DNA of 64,000 nucleotides from Polaromonas sp. YR568 (GTDB lineage: Bacteria; Pseudomonadota; Gammaproteobacteria; Burkholderiales; Burkholderiaceae_C): assembly GCF_900116715.1 (NCBI RefSeq), contig NZ_FPBM01000001.1, positions 622,784-686,783 of the forward strand. Reading direction: 5' to 3'. The notes under the pieces were generated by a model, which searched no databases, was not told where the DNA came from, and saw only the letters and a program-made list of their open reading frames with translations. The position numbers were made by a program, and so were the translations under genes. Each line of letters opens with the position of its first letter. The first letter of the stretch is position 1. This document shows positions 23,762-31,059 of the stretch, one piece after another.

Positions 23762-24853
23762 ATGCAAGGCCCCCCGCTGCCTGCGAGCTTGTTACGGCGC
23801 CAGTTGCTGCTGGGTGGCGCGGCCACTCTGGCCGGATGGGGAGCCCCGGCTCATGCACTGCCCGCCAAGGCGCTGGTGTTTCCACGCGACCGAGGTGCTC
23901 ACCCCGGCTTTCGCACCGAGTGGTGGTACATCACGGGGCAGGCAACGGCCAAAGATGCCGGCGAGCGCGTGTTTGGCTTTCAGCTGACCTTCTTCCGCTC
24001 GCGGGTGGATGCCACGCAAGGCATGACGTCGAAGTTCGCGGCCAAACAACTGCTCTTTGCGCACGCCGCCATCACCGACGTGCAGGGTAAAAAGCTCTGG
24101 CATGACCAGCGCATAGCGCGTGATGGTTTTGGCCTGGCGGCTGCCGGAGAGCAGGACATGGCCTTGAAGCTGCGCGACTGGTCGCTCAAAGCCGAAGGAA
24201 GGACTTACACGGCAGAGCTGCCGGCCAGTGACTTCGCGATCAAACTGCAATTTGAGGAAACGCAAGCCGTGCTGCTGCAAGGCAACAAGGGCCTGTCGCG
24301 TAAAGGTCCTGACGAAAAACAGGCGAGCTATTACTACAGCCAGCCGCAGCTGGCCACGCGCGGCAGCCTGCAAGTCAAAGGCCAGACCTTCACTGTGAGC
24401 GGCAAAGCCTGGCTGGACCACGAATGGAGTGAAGAAATCCTGCACCCCGATGCCCTGGGCTGGGACTGGATTGGCATGAACCTGCTGGACGGCAGCGCCC
24501 TGACTGCCTTCAGGCTGCGTGACAAGGAGGGCAATGCGCTTTGGGACGGGGGATCTTTCCGCTCGCCGCAGGGCGGGCTCTATACCTTCAGCCGGGGCGA
24601 AGTGATCTTCAAGCCGGTGCGCCGATGGAAGAGCCCACTGACGCAGGCCTCTTATCCGGTGGAATGGATTGTGCGCACACCGGCTGATTTTTATACCGTG
24701 CGCGCCGTCATCGACAACCAGGAGCTGGACAGCCGCCAGTCGACGGGAGCGATTTACTGGGAAGGCCTGAGCGAGCTGATCGACAGCAACGGCAAGCACG
24801 TGGGAATGGGCTACCTCGAAATGACGGGCTACGCCCAGCGCTTGAGGATGTAG
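23762..24853 (+). CDS. AttH/CrtC lipocalin-like protein (carotenoid 1,2-hydratase family)
   Basis: A 363-residue exported protein. The N-terminus LLRRQLLLGGAATLAGWGAPAHA has a twin-arginine-like signal with an AHA cleavage site. The mature part has the family hallmarks FRTEWWYITG, FGFQLTFFRSR, AHAAITD, KAWLDHEWS and GWDWIGMNLLDG, typical of the AttH/DUF2006 calycin-like fold. Despite the family name, carotenoid hydration is unlikely with no crt genes here. In other betaproteobacteria this protein is usually encoded beside a LolD-like ATPase and FtsX-like permease, which here lie 6-12 kb upstream. Probable periplasmic lipid-binding partner. Confidence 0.85.
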   Translation: MQGPPLPASLLRRQLLLGGAATLAGWGAPAHALPAKALVFPRDRGAHPGFRTEWWYITGQATAKDAGERVFGFQLTFFRSRVDATQGMTSKFAAKQLLFAHAAITDVQGKKLWHDQRIARDGFGLAAAGEQDMALKLRDWSLKAEGRTYTAELPASDFAIKLQFEETQAVLLQGNKGLSRKGPDEKQASYYYSQPQLATRGSLQVKGQTFTVSGKAWLDHEWSEEILHPDALGWDWIGMNLLDGSALTAFRLRDKEGNALWDGGSFRSPQGGLYTFSRGEVIFKPVRRWKSPLTQASYPVEWIVRTPADFYTVRAVIDNQELDSRQSTGAIYWEGLSELIDSNGKHVGMGYLEMTGYAQRLRM

Positions 24854-24892
24854 CGCCGGCCGCAGATGCGGCGCAGCGCCCTTGGCGGGGGA

Positions 24893-25144
24893 TCAGTAGT
24901 CGGCGCGGATCAGGCGCTGGCTGCGCGCGCTCATATTGCGACGGATATGTGCTGGCAACCATGGGTAAGGCTGGTCGGCTGCCGACTTGGCTTCAACGCC
25001 GTAAGGCGCGCCCGGCAGCAGGAACTGGGCAGCGCCCAGCACCTTGCGCAGGAAAGACGAAGAAGAGGCAGAGCCTTGCAGCGAACGGCCACCCAGAGAG
25101 GCGTTGGCGGGAGCAGGCTCTGTGAAAAATGCGGTGCGGGTCAT
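24893..25144 (-). CDS. hypothetical protein, 83 aa
   Basis: Starts MTRTAFFTEPAPANAS, preceded by AAGGAAA at good spacing, which decides this start over an upstream Met. It is Ser/Ala-rich with a short hydrophobic patch VLGAAQFLLPGAPYG and ends YPWLPAHIRRNMSARSQRLIRADY, a basic amphipathic tail. No family recognised. It is divergent from a lysR gene across a 188-base AT-richer gap that holds a palindrome, so it may be that regulator's target. Confidence 0.55.
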   Translation of the reverse strand: MTRTAFFTEPAPANASLGGRSLQGSASSSSFLRKVLGAAQFLLPGAPYGVEAKSAADQPYPWLPAHIRRNMSARSQRLIRADY

Positions 25145-25241
25145 GAAATTTCCTTTCGAAGTGACGTGAGCGGCAACGGTTGCCAAAACAGAGGTCATGA
25201 CGAGAATGTAGGGTTAACCAGTATAAAAGTAAAACGACTAA

Positions 25242-25261
25242 TATTGCGTTTCAATGCAATA
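25242..25261. promoter_or_regulatory. candidate LysR operator, perfect dyad
   Basis: TATTGC-GTTTCAAT-GCAATA, a perfect 6+6 inverted repeat 71 bases upstream of the lysR start, in an AT-rich divergent promoter region. TATACT on the minus strand nearby (25221-25226) is a possible -10 for the small divergent gene. Confidence 0.5.
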
Positions 25262-25332
25262 AAACTGCATATAGAGAAACGCCTCTATTCAGACAAAAAC
25301 CGGACAAAAACAGCCACACCGGGAGACAAGCC

Positions 25333-26244
25333 ATGGATATCAACCTCGCCCGCACCTTTCTCGAGATCGTGTCCTGCCACAGCTTTGTCCAGGCAGCGGA
25401 AAGGCTGCACGTCACCCAGACCGCCGTCAGCGCCCGCGTGAAAACGCTGGAGGAGTTGCTGGGACGCACGCTGTTCGTCAGGAACAAGGCCGGCGCGTCA
25501 CTCACGCCTGCCGGCGAGCAGTTCGTGCGGCATGCGATGACATTGGTACAGGTCTGGGAAAGGGCCAGGCACCAGATGGCCGTGCCACCCGGTCGCCGCG
25601 CGCTGGTGACGGTGGGCTGCGAGATCAGCCTCTGGCAGCCGCTGATGCTGGACTGGCTGTTCTGGATGCGCAAAAACGCGCCCGACCTGGCGCTGCGGAC
25701 TGAAGTCGGCGTGGCCGACGACCTGCTGGAGCGCGTGGCCCACGGCACGCTGGACATCGTCATTGCCTATGCGCCCCGGCAGCGCCCGGGCCTGCGGATC
25801 GAACTGCTGATCGAAGAGAAGCTGGTGCTGGTCACCACCTCCCCCGGCCTTGAAACGCCCAAACCCGCCGACTATGTGTACGTGGACTGGGGGCGCGAAT
25901 TCTCGGCGCAGCACAGCCTGGCGTTTCCGGAGCTTTCCAGCGTGGGGGTGTCCTCCAGCCTGGGGCCGCTTGGGCTGGAGTATTTGCTGGCTGTGGGCGG
26001 CGCCGGTTACTTCCGGCAGAACGTGGTGCGCCCGCACATCAAGGAAGGCCGGCTCTTTCGTGTGCCGGGCAAACCGGAATTCCTGTACCCGGCCTACGCC
26101 GTTTATTCGGGCAATGCCGACATGAAGGTGCTGGAGCCTGCGCTCGCGGGCCTGCGGCAAGCCGCGGCAGGCAGCACCAGCGGCAGGCCGCGGGCGGCCA
26201 AACCGCCGAAAACACAGCGCAGGAGTACACCAAGCTCGCCGTAA
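25333..26244 (+). CDS. LysR family transcriptional regulator (third)
   Basis: A 303-residue LysR protein: helix-turn-helix in FVQAAERLHVTQTAVSARVKTLEELLGRTLFVRN (19-52), effector domain to about residue 275, then a low-complexity Ser/Arg/Pro/Lys tail (GRPRAAKPPKTQRRSTPSSP) that is not part of the fold. GGGAG precedes the ATG. It is divergent from the 83-residue gene. The desulfinase-like/Bug pair 0.7 kb downstream is convergent with the following gene, so control of that pair is possible but not shown. Confidence 0.87.
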   Translation: MDINLARTFLEIVSCHSFVQAAERLHVTQTAVSARVKTLEELLGRTLFVRNKAGASLTPAGEQFVRHAMTLVQVWERARHQMAVPPGRRALVTVGCEISLWQPLMLDWLFWMRKNAPDLALRTEVGVADDLLERVAHGTLDIVIAYAPRQRPGLRIELLIEEKLVLVTTSPGLETPKPADYVYVDWGREFSAQHSLAFPELSSVGVSSSLGPLGLEYLLAVGGAGYFRQNVVRPHIKEGRLFRVPGKPEFLYPAYAVYSGNADMKVLEPALAGLRQAAAGSTSGRPRAAKPPKTQRRSTPSSP

Positions 26245-26361
26245 TGCAGGCTCAAGATGGCCCTGCCGGGATGACTACACTTGGGGATTGCACAGCCTCT
26301 CCGGCGTCTCCAGCCCTTTCAGTTCCCTTAGCCCTCTCCCCCACATCCCCTAAAAGCAGCG

Positions 26362-26967
26362 ATGGATTTTTTTATTCTGGTGACCTTTGTCGCCGTCGGC
26401 ACTTTTCTCCTCAAAAACAAAGACGAGCGCAGGCGGATCGCCCTGCTGGGCGGCCACCTCGGCCAGTACCAGATTGAAAAACTCATGGAGACCCTGACCG
26501 AGGGCTACCTGCGGGCGCTGGGTGAAAACGACGCGGAGCGCCGCGACCAGATCTGGAACCAGCTGGCCGGCTCAGAGCTCAAGCTGTGCGGGCAGTTCAC
26601 CAGCTTTGTCGCCGCGTTTGCCAAATCGGATGAAGCCGACGTGCGCGTGAGCAGGCTGCCGATTTCTTTTCCTTATGCCGACAGGCTGCTCCCGGCCCTC
26701 ACCTTCGACATGCGCAAAGCCCTGGCCATTCATGCACAGGGCATCCTCAACGCTGCCGAAAACAAGGCCGGCCATTCCCTCAAAACCAAGGCCTTCACCA
26801 TGTCAGCCGAGCTGTTTTTGATGCAGCACAGCTGCCACTGGTTTTGCAAATCCAAAACAGTCGCGTCGGCACGGGTGCTGGTGCGGCACAAGACGTCTTA
26901 TGAGCAACTGCTGGCGGCCGTGCCGCCTGAAACGCGTAAAGCCTATACCGCGCTGATGGGCGGCTGA
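26362..26967 (+). CDS. hypothetical protein with N-terminal membrane anchor, 201 aa
   Basis: An N-terminal hydrophobic segment MDFFILVTFVAVGTFLL (1-17) is followed by a positive KNKDERRR stop and a mostly helical soluble domain. The latter has an acidic/aromatic region (GENDAERRDQIWNQLAGSELKLCGQF) and a conserved-looking FLMQHSCHWFCKSKTV stretch with two Cys and two His that could bind a metal. No family recognised. It is convergent with the desulfinase-like gene (8-base gap) and shares a stop-codon hairpin with it. Confidence 0.6.
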   Translation: MDFFILVTFVAVGTFLLKNKDERRRIALLGGHLGQYQIEKLMETLTEGYLRALGENDAERRDQIWNQLAGSELKLCGQFTSFVAAFAKSDEADVRVSRLPISFPYADRLLPALTFDMRKALAIHAQGILNAAENKAGHSLKTKAFTMSAELFLMQHSCHWFCKSKTVASARVLVRHKTSYEQLLAAVPPETRKAYTALMGG

Positions 26968-26979
26968 CCCGAAGGTCAG
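26964..26979. terminator. hairpin spanning two convergent stop codons
   Basis: CTGACC-CGAA-GGTCAG, a perfect 6-bp stem with a stable-type CGAA tetraloop, covers the stop codons of both converging genes. No T-tract, so its role as a bidirectional terminator or 3' end stabiliser is only suggested. Confidence 0.35.
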
Positions 26980-28070
26980 GCGGCCTTGGCCGTGTCAGGA
27001 TTGGCAGCCTCTTGCCCGAGCAGCTTGTGCGCTTCGGCCAAGGGCCCGTGGTCAATCCAGTCCGCCACAGAAAAATCGTTCTGAATAAAACCGTGCCGCA
27101 GCAAAAAGTCCTTGCGAACCTCCAGCGCGCTGACAAGCTCCGGCCGCAAGCTGGGCTCCAGGTTGCCGTAGAGCGATTCATCAAAAGCTTCGGGCACCCA
27201 TTCTTCGGCCACCGACACTTCACGCGCCACAATCGCGGCGGTCTCCTGCCGGTGCGCCTTGGCCCAGCGCGCCGCGCGCAGCACCTGCGCCAGGTAACGC
27301 GCCACGATGGCGGGGTGCTTGCGCAACAACTCACCGCTGACCGTCAACACATTAGGCGTGCCGTTGTTGATGGCCACTTTCTGGTCGGCGTGGTGATTGA
27401 TGTCCAGCACGACATGGGCACCGAGGAAAGTTTGCAGTGCGGGCCCAGCCGCGCCGTAGTGGTAGATCGCATCGACTTCGCCGCGTATCAGCGCAAAAGT
27501 TTCGGCCCGCGCCGACTTGGCAAACTGGTGCGCGTCAAACAGCGGACCGGAGCCTGATGGCGACACATTGCCGATGTAGGGCTCGTCCACAGGCAGGTCA
27601 ACCAGCGTGACGTCGGCCTCGGTGAGCCCTTCAAGCGCCAGCGCCTGCAGATAGCCCTGCAGCGCAGAGGCCCGCCAGAAATCAATCTTCTCGTTCACGC
27701 GGCGTGGCAATGCCAGGCGCTTGCCTTTGAGGTCGCGCAGCGTCTGAATGCCCGAGCCGGGCAGCGCGAGGATGGACTGGTACTGCGGCAGCCAGGTCAG
27801 CCCGACGACCACCACATCCTGTCCTTGCGAGCGCGACCAGATCGGTGGCGCATTACCGCCCTGGCGGAAAGAGTTGGCCTGGCGATGGTCGAAGTGCGAC
27901 TCGCGCACGCTGCGCTCTGCCGAGGCGCGCAGGGACGACACGGTGATGCCGTCCTTGGCGAACTCCTGGTTGATCCAGCCGTGGTGGATGGCAATACCGG
28001 AAGCCGTCGGGACCGGGCAGCGTGTGTACCAGAGCTGGTCAAGCGGTTTGGAAAATGGTGTGATGCTCAT
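26976..28070 (-). CDS. DszB-like sulfinate desulfinase family protein (SBP fold)
   Basis: A 364-residue protein with the type-II periplasmic-binding fold (looks like SsuA/NrtA-type binding proteins) but no signal peptide. It carries the active-site pattern of DszB, the 2'-hydroxybiphenyl-2-sulfinate desulfinase of biodesulfurisation: YTRCPVPTA (Cys18; DszB Cys27), SHFDHRQ (His59; DszB His60) and FRQGG (Arg69 and Gly71-72; DszB Arg70 and following Gly pair). The His-to-Arg spacing of ten is the same as I recall for DszB. The C-terminus (FLLRHGFIQNDFSVADWI) also matches in pattern. Probable cytoplasmic C-S bond cleavage releasing sulfite from an aryl or alkyl sulfinate. It follows a Bug receptor gene by 15 bases with AAGGAAAG before the ATG. 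Alternative: a cytoplasmic or non-classical binding protein. Confidence 0.7.
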   Translation of the reverse strand: MSITPFSKPLDQLWYTRCPVPTASGIAIHHGWINQEFAKDGITVSSLRASAERSVRESHFDHRQANSFRQGGNAPPIWSRSQGQDVVVVGLTWLPQYQSILALPGSGIQTLRDLKGKRLALPRRVNEKIDFWRASALQGYLQALALEGLTEADVTLVDLPVDEPYIGNVSPSGSGPLFDAHQFAKSARAETFALIRGEVDAIYHYGAAGPALQTFLGAHVVLDINHHADQKVAINNGTPNVLTVSGELLRKHPAIVARYLAQVLRAARWAKAHRQETAAIVAREVSVAEEWVPEAFDESLYGNLEPSLRPELVSALEVRKDFLLRHGFIQNDFSVADWIDHGPLAEAHKLLGQEAANPDTAKAA

Positions 28071-28085
28071 AAAGGCTTTCCTTGT

Positions 28086-29060
28086 TCAGTCGACACGGAT
28101 GTCGTTGGCGCGAATCACTTTTTCCCAGCTGCCGATCGAGTCCACGATCACCTTGCCAAAGGCCTCGGGCGTGCCGCCCACCGGGTCAAAGGCCTGCGCC
28201 AGCAGCTTGGCCCTGACTTCGGGGTCTTTGAGCACGGCGTTGATCTCACGGTTCAGGCGGTCCAGCACCGGCTTGGGCGTGCCAGCGGGCGCGACGAAAC
28301 CCTGCCAGGAATCGAACTTGAAGTTGGGCAGGCCCTGCTCGGCGAACGTTGGAACATCAGGCAGTGAGGCTGAACGTGTGGCGGTCGACACGCCCAGCGC
28401 ACGCAACTTGCCTTCCTTGATGAAGGGCAGCGCCGGGGCGATGGTGACGATGATGCCGTCGGCATGCTTGCCCAGCACGTCAGTCAGCGCGGGTTGCGCG
28501 CTGCGGTAGACCACGGGTTTGATCTTGATGTTGGCCTGGTTTTGCAGCAGCAGCACACCCAGCTGGCCGGTGGTGCCGATGGTGGGAGACGCCAGCGCGT
28601 ATTTGTCAGGCTCGGCCCTGGCCAGCTTGAGAAAGTCCTGCACGCTGCGCGCCGGCACGTCGGCATTCACGGCAAACACTTGTGGCGAAGAGATCGCATG
28701 CACGATGGGCGCAAAGCTGGTGCGCGCGTCAAACGGCAGGTTGTTGAACAGCGTCTGGTTGATCGACAGGCCGTCAGCGGCGACAAAAATCGTGTAGCCG
28801 TCCGGCGCCGAGCGGGCCACATAGTTGGCGGCGATATTCCCCGCGCCGCCCGGCTTGTTGTCGATGCTGACGGGCTGGCCCAGGCGCTGGCTCAAGGCCT
28901 GGCCGACGATGCGGGCCAGGATGTCCGGGCTGCCGCCGGGTGCGGCCGACACCACGATTTGCAGGGGTTTGGAGGGGAAGGCATCAGCCGCCACCGAGGC
29001 GACCGGCACGGCGGCGCCTATCAATGCAGCAAACGCCAAGGCTGTACGAAAGAGCTTCAT
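28086..29060 (-). CDS. Bug/TctC family periplasmic substrate-binding receptor
   Basis: A 324-residue receptor with a Sec signal peptide (MKLFRTALAFAALIGAAVPVASVAADA) and the Bug signature: PLQIVVSAAPGGSPDILAR near the N-terminus, NKPGGAGNIAANYVA and APDGYT. These bind carboxylates and similar small organic acids; many Burkholderiales have large numbers of them without the TctAB membrane partners, as here. First gene of a two-gene unit with the desulfinase-like gene, suggesting the ligand is that enzyme's substrate or a precursor, perhaps a sulfonated or sulfinated organic acid. Confidence 0.9.
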   Translation of the reverse strand: MKLFRTALAFAALIGAAVPVASVAADAFPSKPLQIVVSAAPGGSPDILARIVGQALSQRLGQPVSIDNKPGGAGNIAANYVARSAPDGYTIFVAADGLSINQTLFNNLPFDARTSFAPIVHAISSPQVFAVNADVPARSVQDFLKLARAEPDKYALASPTIGTTGQLGVLLLQNQANIKIKPVVYRSAQPALTDVLGKHADGIIVTIAPALPFIKEGKLRALGVSTATRSASLPDVPTFAEQGLPNFKFDSWQGFVAPAGTPKPVLDRLNREINAVLKDPEVRAKLLAQAFDPVGGTPEAFGKVIVDSIGSWEKVIRANDIRVD

Positions 29061-29256
29061 GGGACGGACTTCCTGAGGGCGGGGAAGCGAACTATAGGAA
29101 GCCCCGCCCCAAACCGGAAGGAAGAAGTCCGGATGTACTTATCCGTTTTCCAACTACTGCCTTTGAACTACCCCTGCCTCGCCTCCACCAGGCCTGTCGC
29201 CCGCCTTGTCGCCCACGCTACAGCGCGCCGCCCCGCCCCGTCCTATATTTCCATTC

Positions 29257-29688
29257 ATGGCCGAACAACAACTTCTGAGCACCCTGCAAGCCGTCAACCA
29301 CAGCGCATCGTTCAACCGGTGGGCGGGTTTCAAGGTCACGCACGCCGCAGCCGGCGAGTCCGAGCTGCGCATGGACTGGCGCAAAGACGACATGGGTCAG
29401 TACGCGGGCTACCTGCACGCCGGAATGATTGGTGCGATGCTGGACACGGCCTGTGGTTACGCCGCCGCCACCGTGGCAGGCCGCGTGCTGGCATCGCACT
29501 TTTCAGTGAACTGCCTGTCGCCGGCGGTGGGCCACAGCTTTGTGGCACGCGGGCGTGTGGTGAAGGCCGGGCGCAAGCAGGTGTTTGCGAATGCGGAGTT
29601 GTTTGCCGAGCAGGAGAACGGCGAGTTAACGCTGGTGGCTACGGGCAACGCGATTCTGGTGCCGGTGGAGGGTTCGCTCAACCCTTAG
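29257..29688 (+). CDS. PaaI-type hotdog thioesterase
   Basis: A 143-residue hotdog-fold protein with the family core HAGMIGAMLDTACGYAA (His, Gly and the Asp/Thr catalytic region) and a C-terminal beta strand NAELFAEQENGELTLVATGNAILVPV. PaaI-like enzymes hydrolyse aryl- or acyl-CoA thioesters. The start MAEQQLLSTLQ is chosen by family length; the earlier in-frame Met adds a Pro-rich non-family segment. It is divergent from the Bug gene. Confidence 0.85.
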   Translation: MAEQQLLSTLQAVNHSASFNRWAGFKVTHAAAGESELRMDWRKDDMGQYAGYLHAGMIGAMLDTACGYAAATVAGRVLASHFSVNCLSPAVGHSFVARGRVVKAGRKQVFANAELFAEQENGELTLVATGNAILVPVEGSLNP

Positions 29689-29699
29689 GCTGAAGACGC

Positions 29700-29855
29700 T
29701 CAGGCAGCAAGGCTGCCGTTCCGGATTTCTTTGAGTACGTCTGCCGCTGCGCGTGTCAGTTTTTGGGATTCCCTGCCTGCCTTGAGTACATAGTCACCTC
29801 CCCAGCGCGCCGGAGTCTCCTGACAGTTGCAGCACAAAAAAACGGCGTCTGACAT
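29700..29855 (-). CDS. candidate 51-residue Cys-containing protein
   Basis: An open frame from ATG (29855) to TGA reading MSDAVFLCCNCQETPARWGG and ending with a helical, charged segment (LTRAAADVLKEIRNGSLAA). The CC-N-C cluster could bind a metal together with other residues, though only three Cys are present. No clear ribosome binding site. It fills most of the 215-base gap between the thioesterase and the lipoprotein, and would be the only gene there. Whether it is translated is unknown. Confidence 0.35.
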   Translation of the reverse strand: MSDAVFLCCNCQETPARWGGDYVLKAGRESQKLTRAAADVLKEIRNGSLAA

Positions 29856-29903
29856 GGCGGCTTAAGGGCGGCTTCGGAGCTGCTTAAGCTCGGGGCCGGG
29901 AAT

Positions 29904-30380
29904 TTATTTCAACTCGGCGTAGGTCATCTCGCCAATCTTCTTGGCAAGCGTGTCTATGCCCAGCCAGGCGTTGCGGTAATAGTCTTCAACGGAATAAGTC
30001 TTGCCCTGATAGGTGACGATGGCCTTGATCTCGTCTTTACCGGCGAAGGCTCCGGCCAGGAAGCGCGCGGCATCTTCGCGCGCGACATACGACTTGACCG
30101 TCAGACTGGCTTCTTTTGCGGCCGTCACCTTGCGCCCGGCCTTGGCTGCGGCTTCGTTGTAGCCACTGGCAATGAGAGAGGGAATCGACGGTTTGACCAC
30201 GCAGGGACCGCAATCCAGGCTCACCTTGAGCGTGGGCAACTCGGCTGCGGCGGCCGCCGTGGAAGCAGCGGCAGATTGCGGCGCCGGGCCCGATGGTGCC
30301 GTTGTGGTCGTGGTGGCGCAGCCCGAAACAATGGCCGCTCCGGCCACAAGAAGAAGACTGAGGTGATTCTTGATGCGCAA
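29904..30380 (-). CDS. lipoprotein of unknown function (TTG start)
   Basis: A 158-residue lipoprotein: signal peptide RIKNHLSLLLVAGAAIVSGC, lipidated Cys, then a Thr/Ala/Pro-rich linker and a folded domain with one CGPC pair (SLDCGPCVV), the redox-type CxxC motif. The start is set at TTG 30380 because AAAGGAG lies eight bases before it, while no ATG fits and an upstream Met would give a disordered 50-residue extension before the signal. The domain ends EDYYRNAWLGIDTLAKKIGEMTYAELK. No named family. Confidence 0.7.
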   Translation of the reverse strand: MRIKNHLSLLLVAGAAIVSGCATTTTTAPSGPAPQSAAASTAAAAAELPTLKVSLDCGPCVVKPSIPSLIASGYNEAAAKAGRKVTAAKEASLTVKSYVAREDAARFLAGAFAGKDEIKAIVTYQGKTYSVEDYYRNAWLGIDTLAKKIGEMTYAELK

Positions 30381-30508
30381 GGGAAACTCCTTTGGGTAAT
30401 CTTTGTGTAATGGTCGATGACTCGTGAAACCTGGCGTAGTGTATGCCGCAGGGCCCCGGGATTCCTGGCGCCACGACCGTGCGGGCCTGGTTGGTTCAAG
30501 CGAGCGGA

Positions 30509-30883
30509 TCAAGCGCCGGGTTTGTGGCAAACCACCTCAATGTTGTGCCCGTCCGGGCCGATGACAAAAGCGGCGTAGTAGTTCGCGTGGTAGTTCGGGC
30601 GCAGGCCGGGCGGGCCATTGTCTTTGCCGCCCGCCTGCAGGGCTGCGTGGTAGAAGGCGTCGACTTGCTCGCGATGCTCTGCCACAAACGCCAGGTGAAG
30701 ATGCGCCGGTGTCTCGCTGGTCTGGAACAGGCACAGCGAAGTCTTGTCTTTTGCGCTGAGCTCGACACCGTAGGCCGGTGTGCCTTCCGAAACGACGGTT
30801 ACGCCTAGCGGTTCAAGCGCCTTGAGGAAGAACGCTTTGCTGGCGGCATAGTCGCTGACGCCGAATTTGACGTGGTCAAACAT
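30509..30883 (-). CDS. VOC family (glyoxalase/bleomycin-resistance fold) protein
   Basis: A 124-residue protein of the vicinal oxygen chelate superfamily. It opens MFDHVKFGVSDYAASKAFF (first metal His) and ends FVIGPDGHNIEVVCHKPG, whose Glu is the usual last metal ligand; PAHLHLAFVAEHREQVDAFYHAAL is in the middle. Probably a lactoylglutathione lyase-like or ring-cleavage relative; substrate unknown. GGAGAG is just before the ATG. Confidence 0.83.
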   Translation of the reverse strand: MFDHVKFGVSDYAASKAFFLKALEPLGVTVVSEGTPAYGVELSAKDKTSLCLFQTSETPAHLHLAFVAEHREQVDAFYHAALQAGGKDNGPPGLRPNYHANYYAAFVIGPDGHNIEVVCHKPGA

Positions 30884-30942
30884 GAGCTCTCCTGGTATGT
30901 GCGGGCTTGCGCGAGGCCTGATGCCACAGGGCGCCTGTCCAC

Positions 30943-30973
30943 GCTATTAATTTCATAGCTGCTTGCGCCCGTC
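30943..30973 (+). repeat. dispersed GCTAT-N7-ATAGC repeat, intergenic copy
   Basis: GCTATTAATTTCATAGC followed by TGCTTGCGCCCGTC. The core is an inverted repeat (GCTAT / ATAGC). The same sequence family occurs at 58951-58980 (minus, 24 of 30), 17089-17119 (minus, 26 of 31) and more weakly at 34295-34325. It lies just upstream of the VOC gene. Confidence 0.65.
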
Positions 30974-31059
30974 TCTACTGGGTTGAATGGCATTTTATCT
31001 ATAAGAAATTTTCAGGCCGACCTGACCGCGCATAGGCGGCTACGGATAAAAGGCAAAAG

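Noticed and set aside
23762..24853. Literal carotenoid 1,2-hydratase
   Set aside because: Family name only; no carotenoid genes are in the window and the AttH/DUF2006 features fit an envelope lipid-type role better.
26976..28070. Plain annotation as a sulfonate/nitrate ABC substrate-binding protein
   Set aside because: The fold fits, but there is no signal peptide, no permease or ATPase nearby, and the DszB Cys/His/Arg-Gly-Gly pattern is present.
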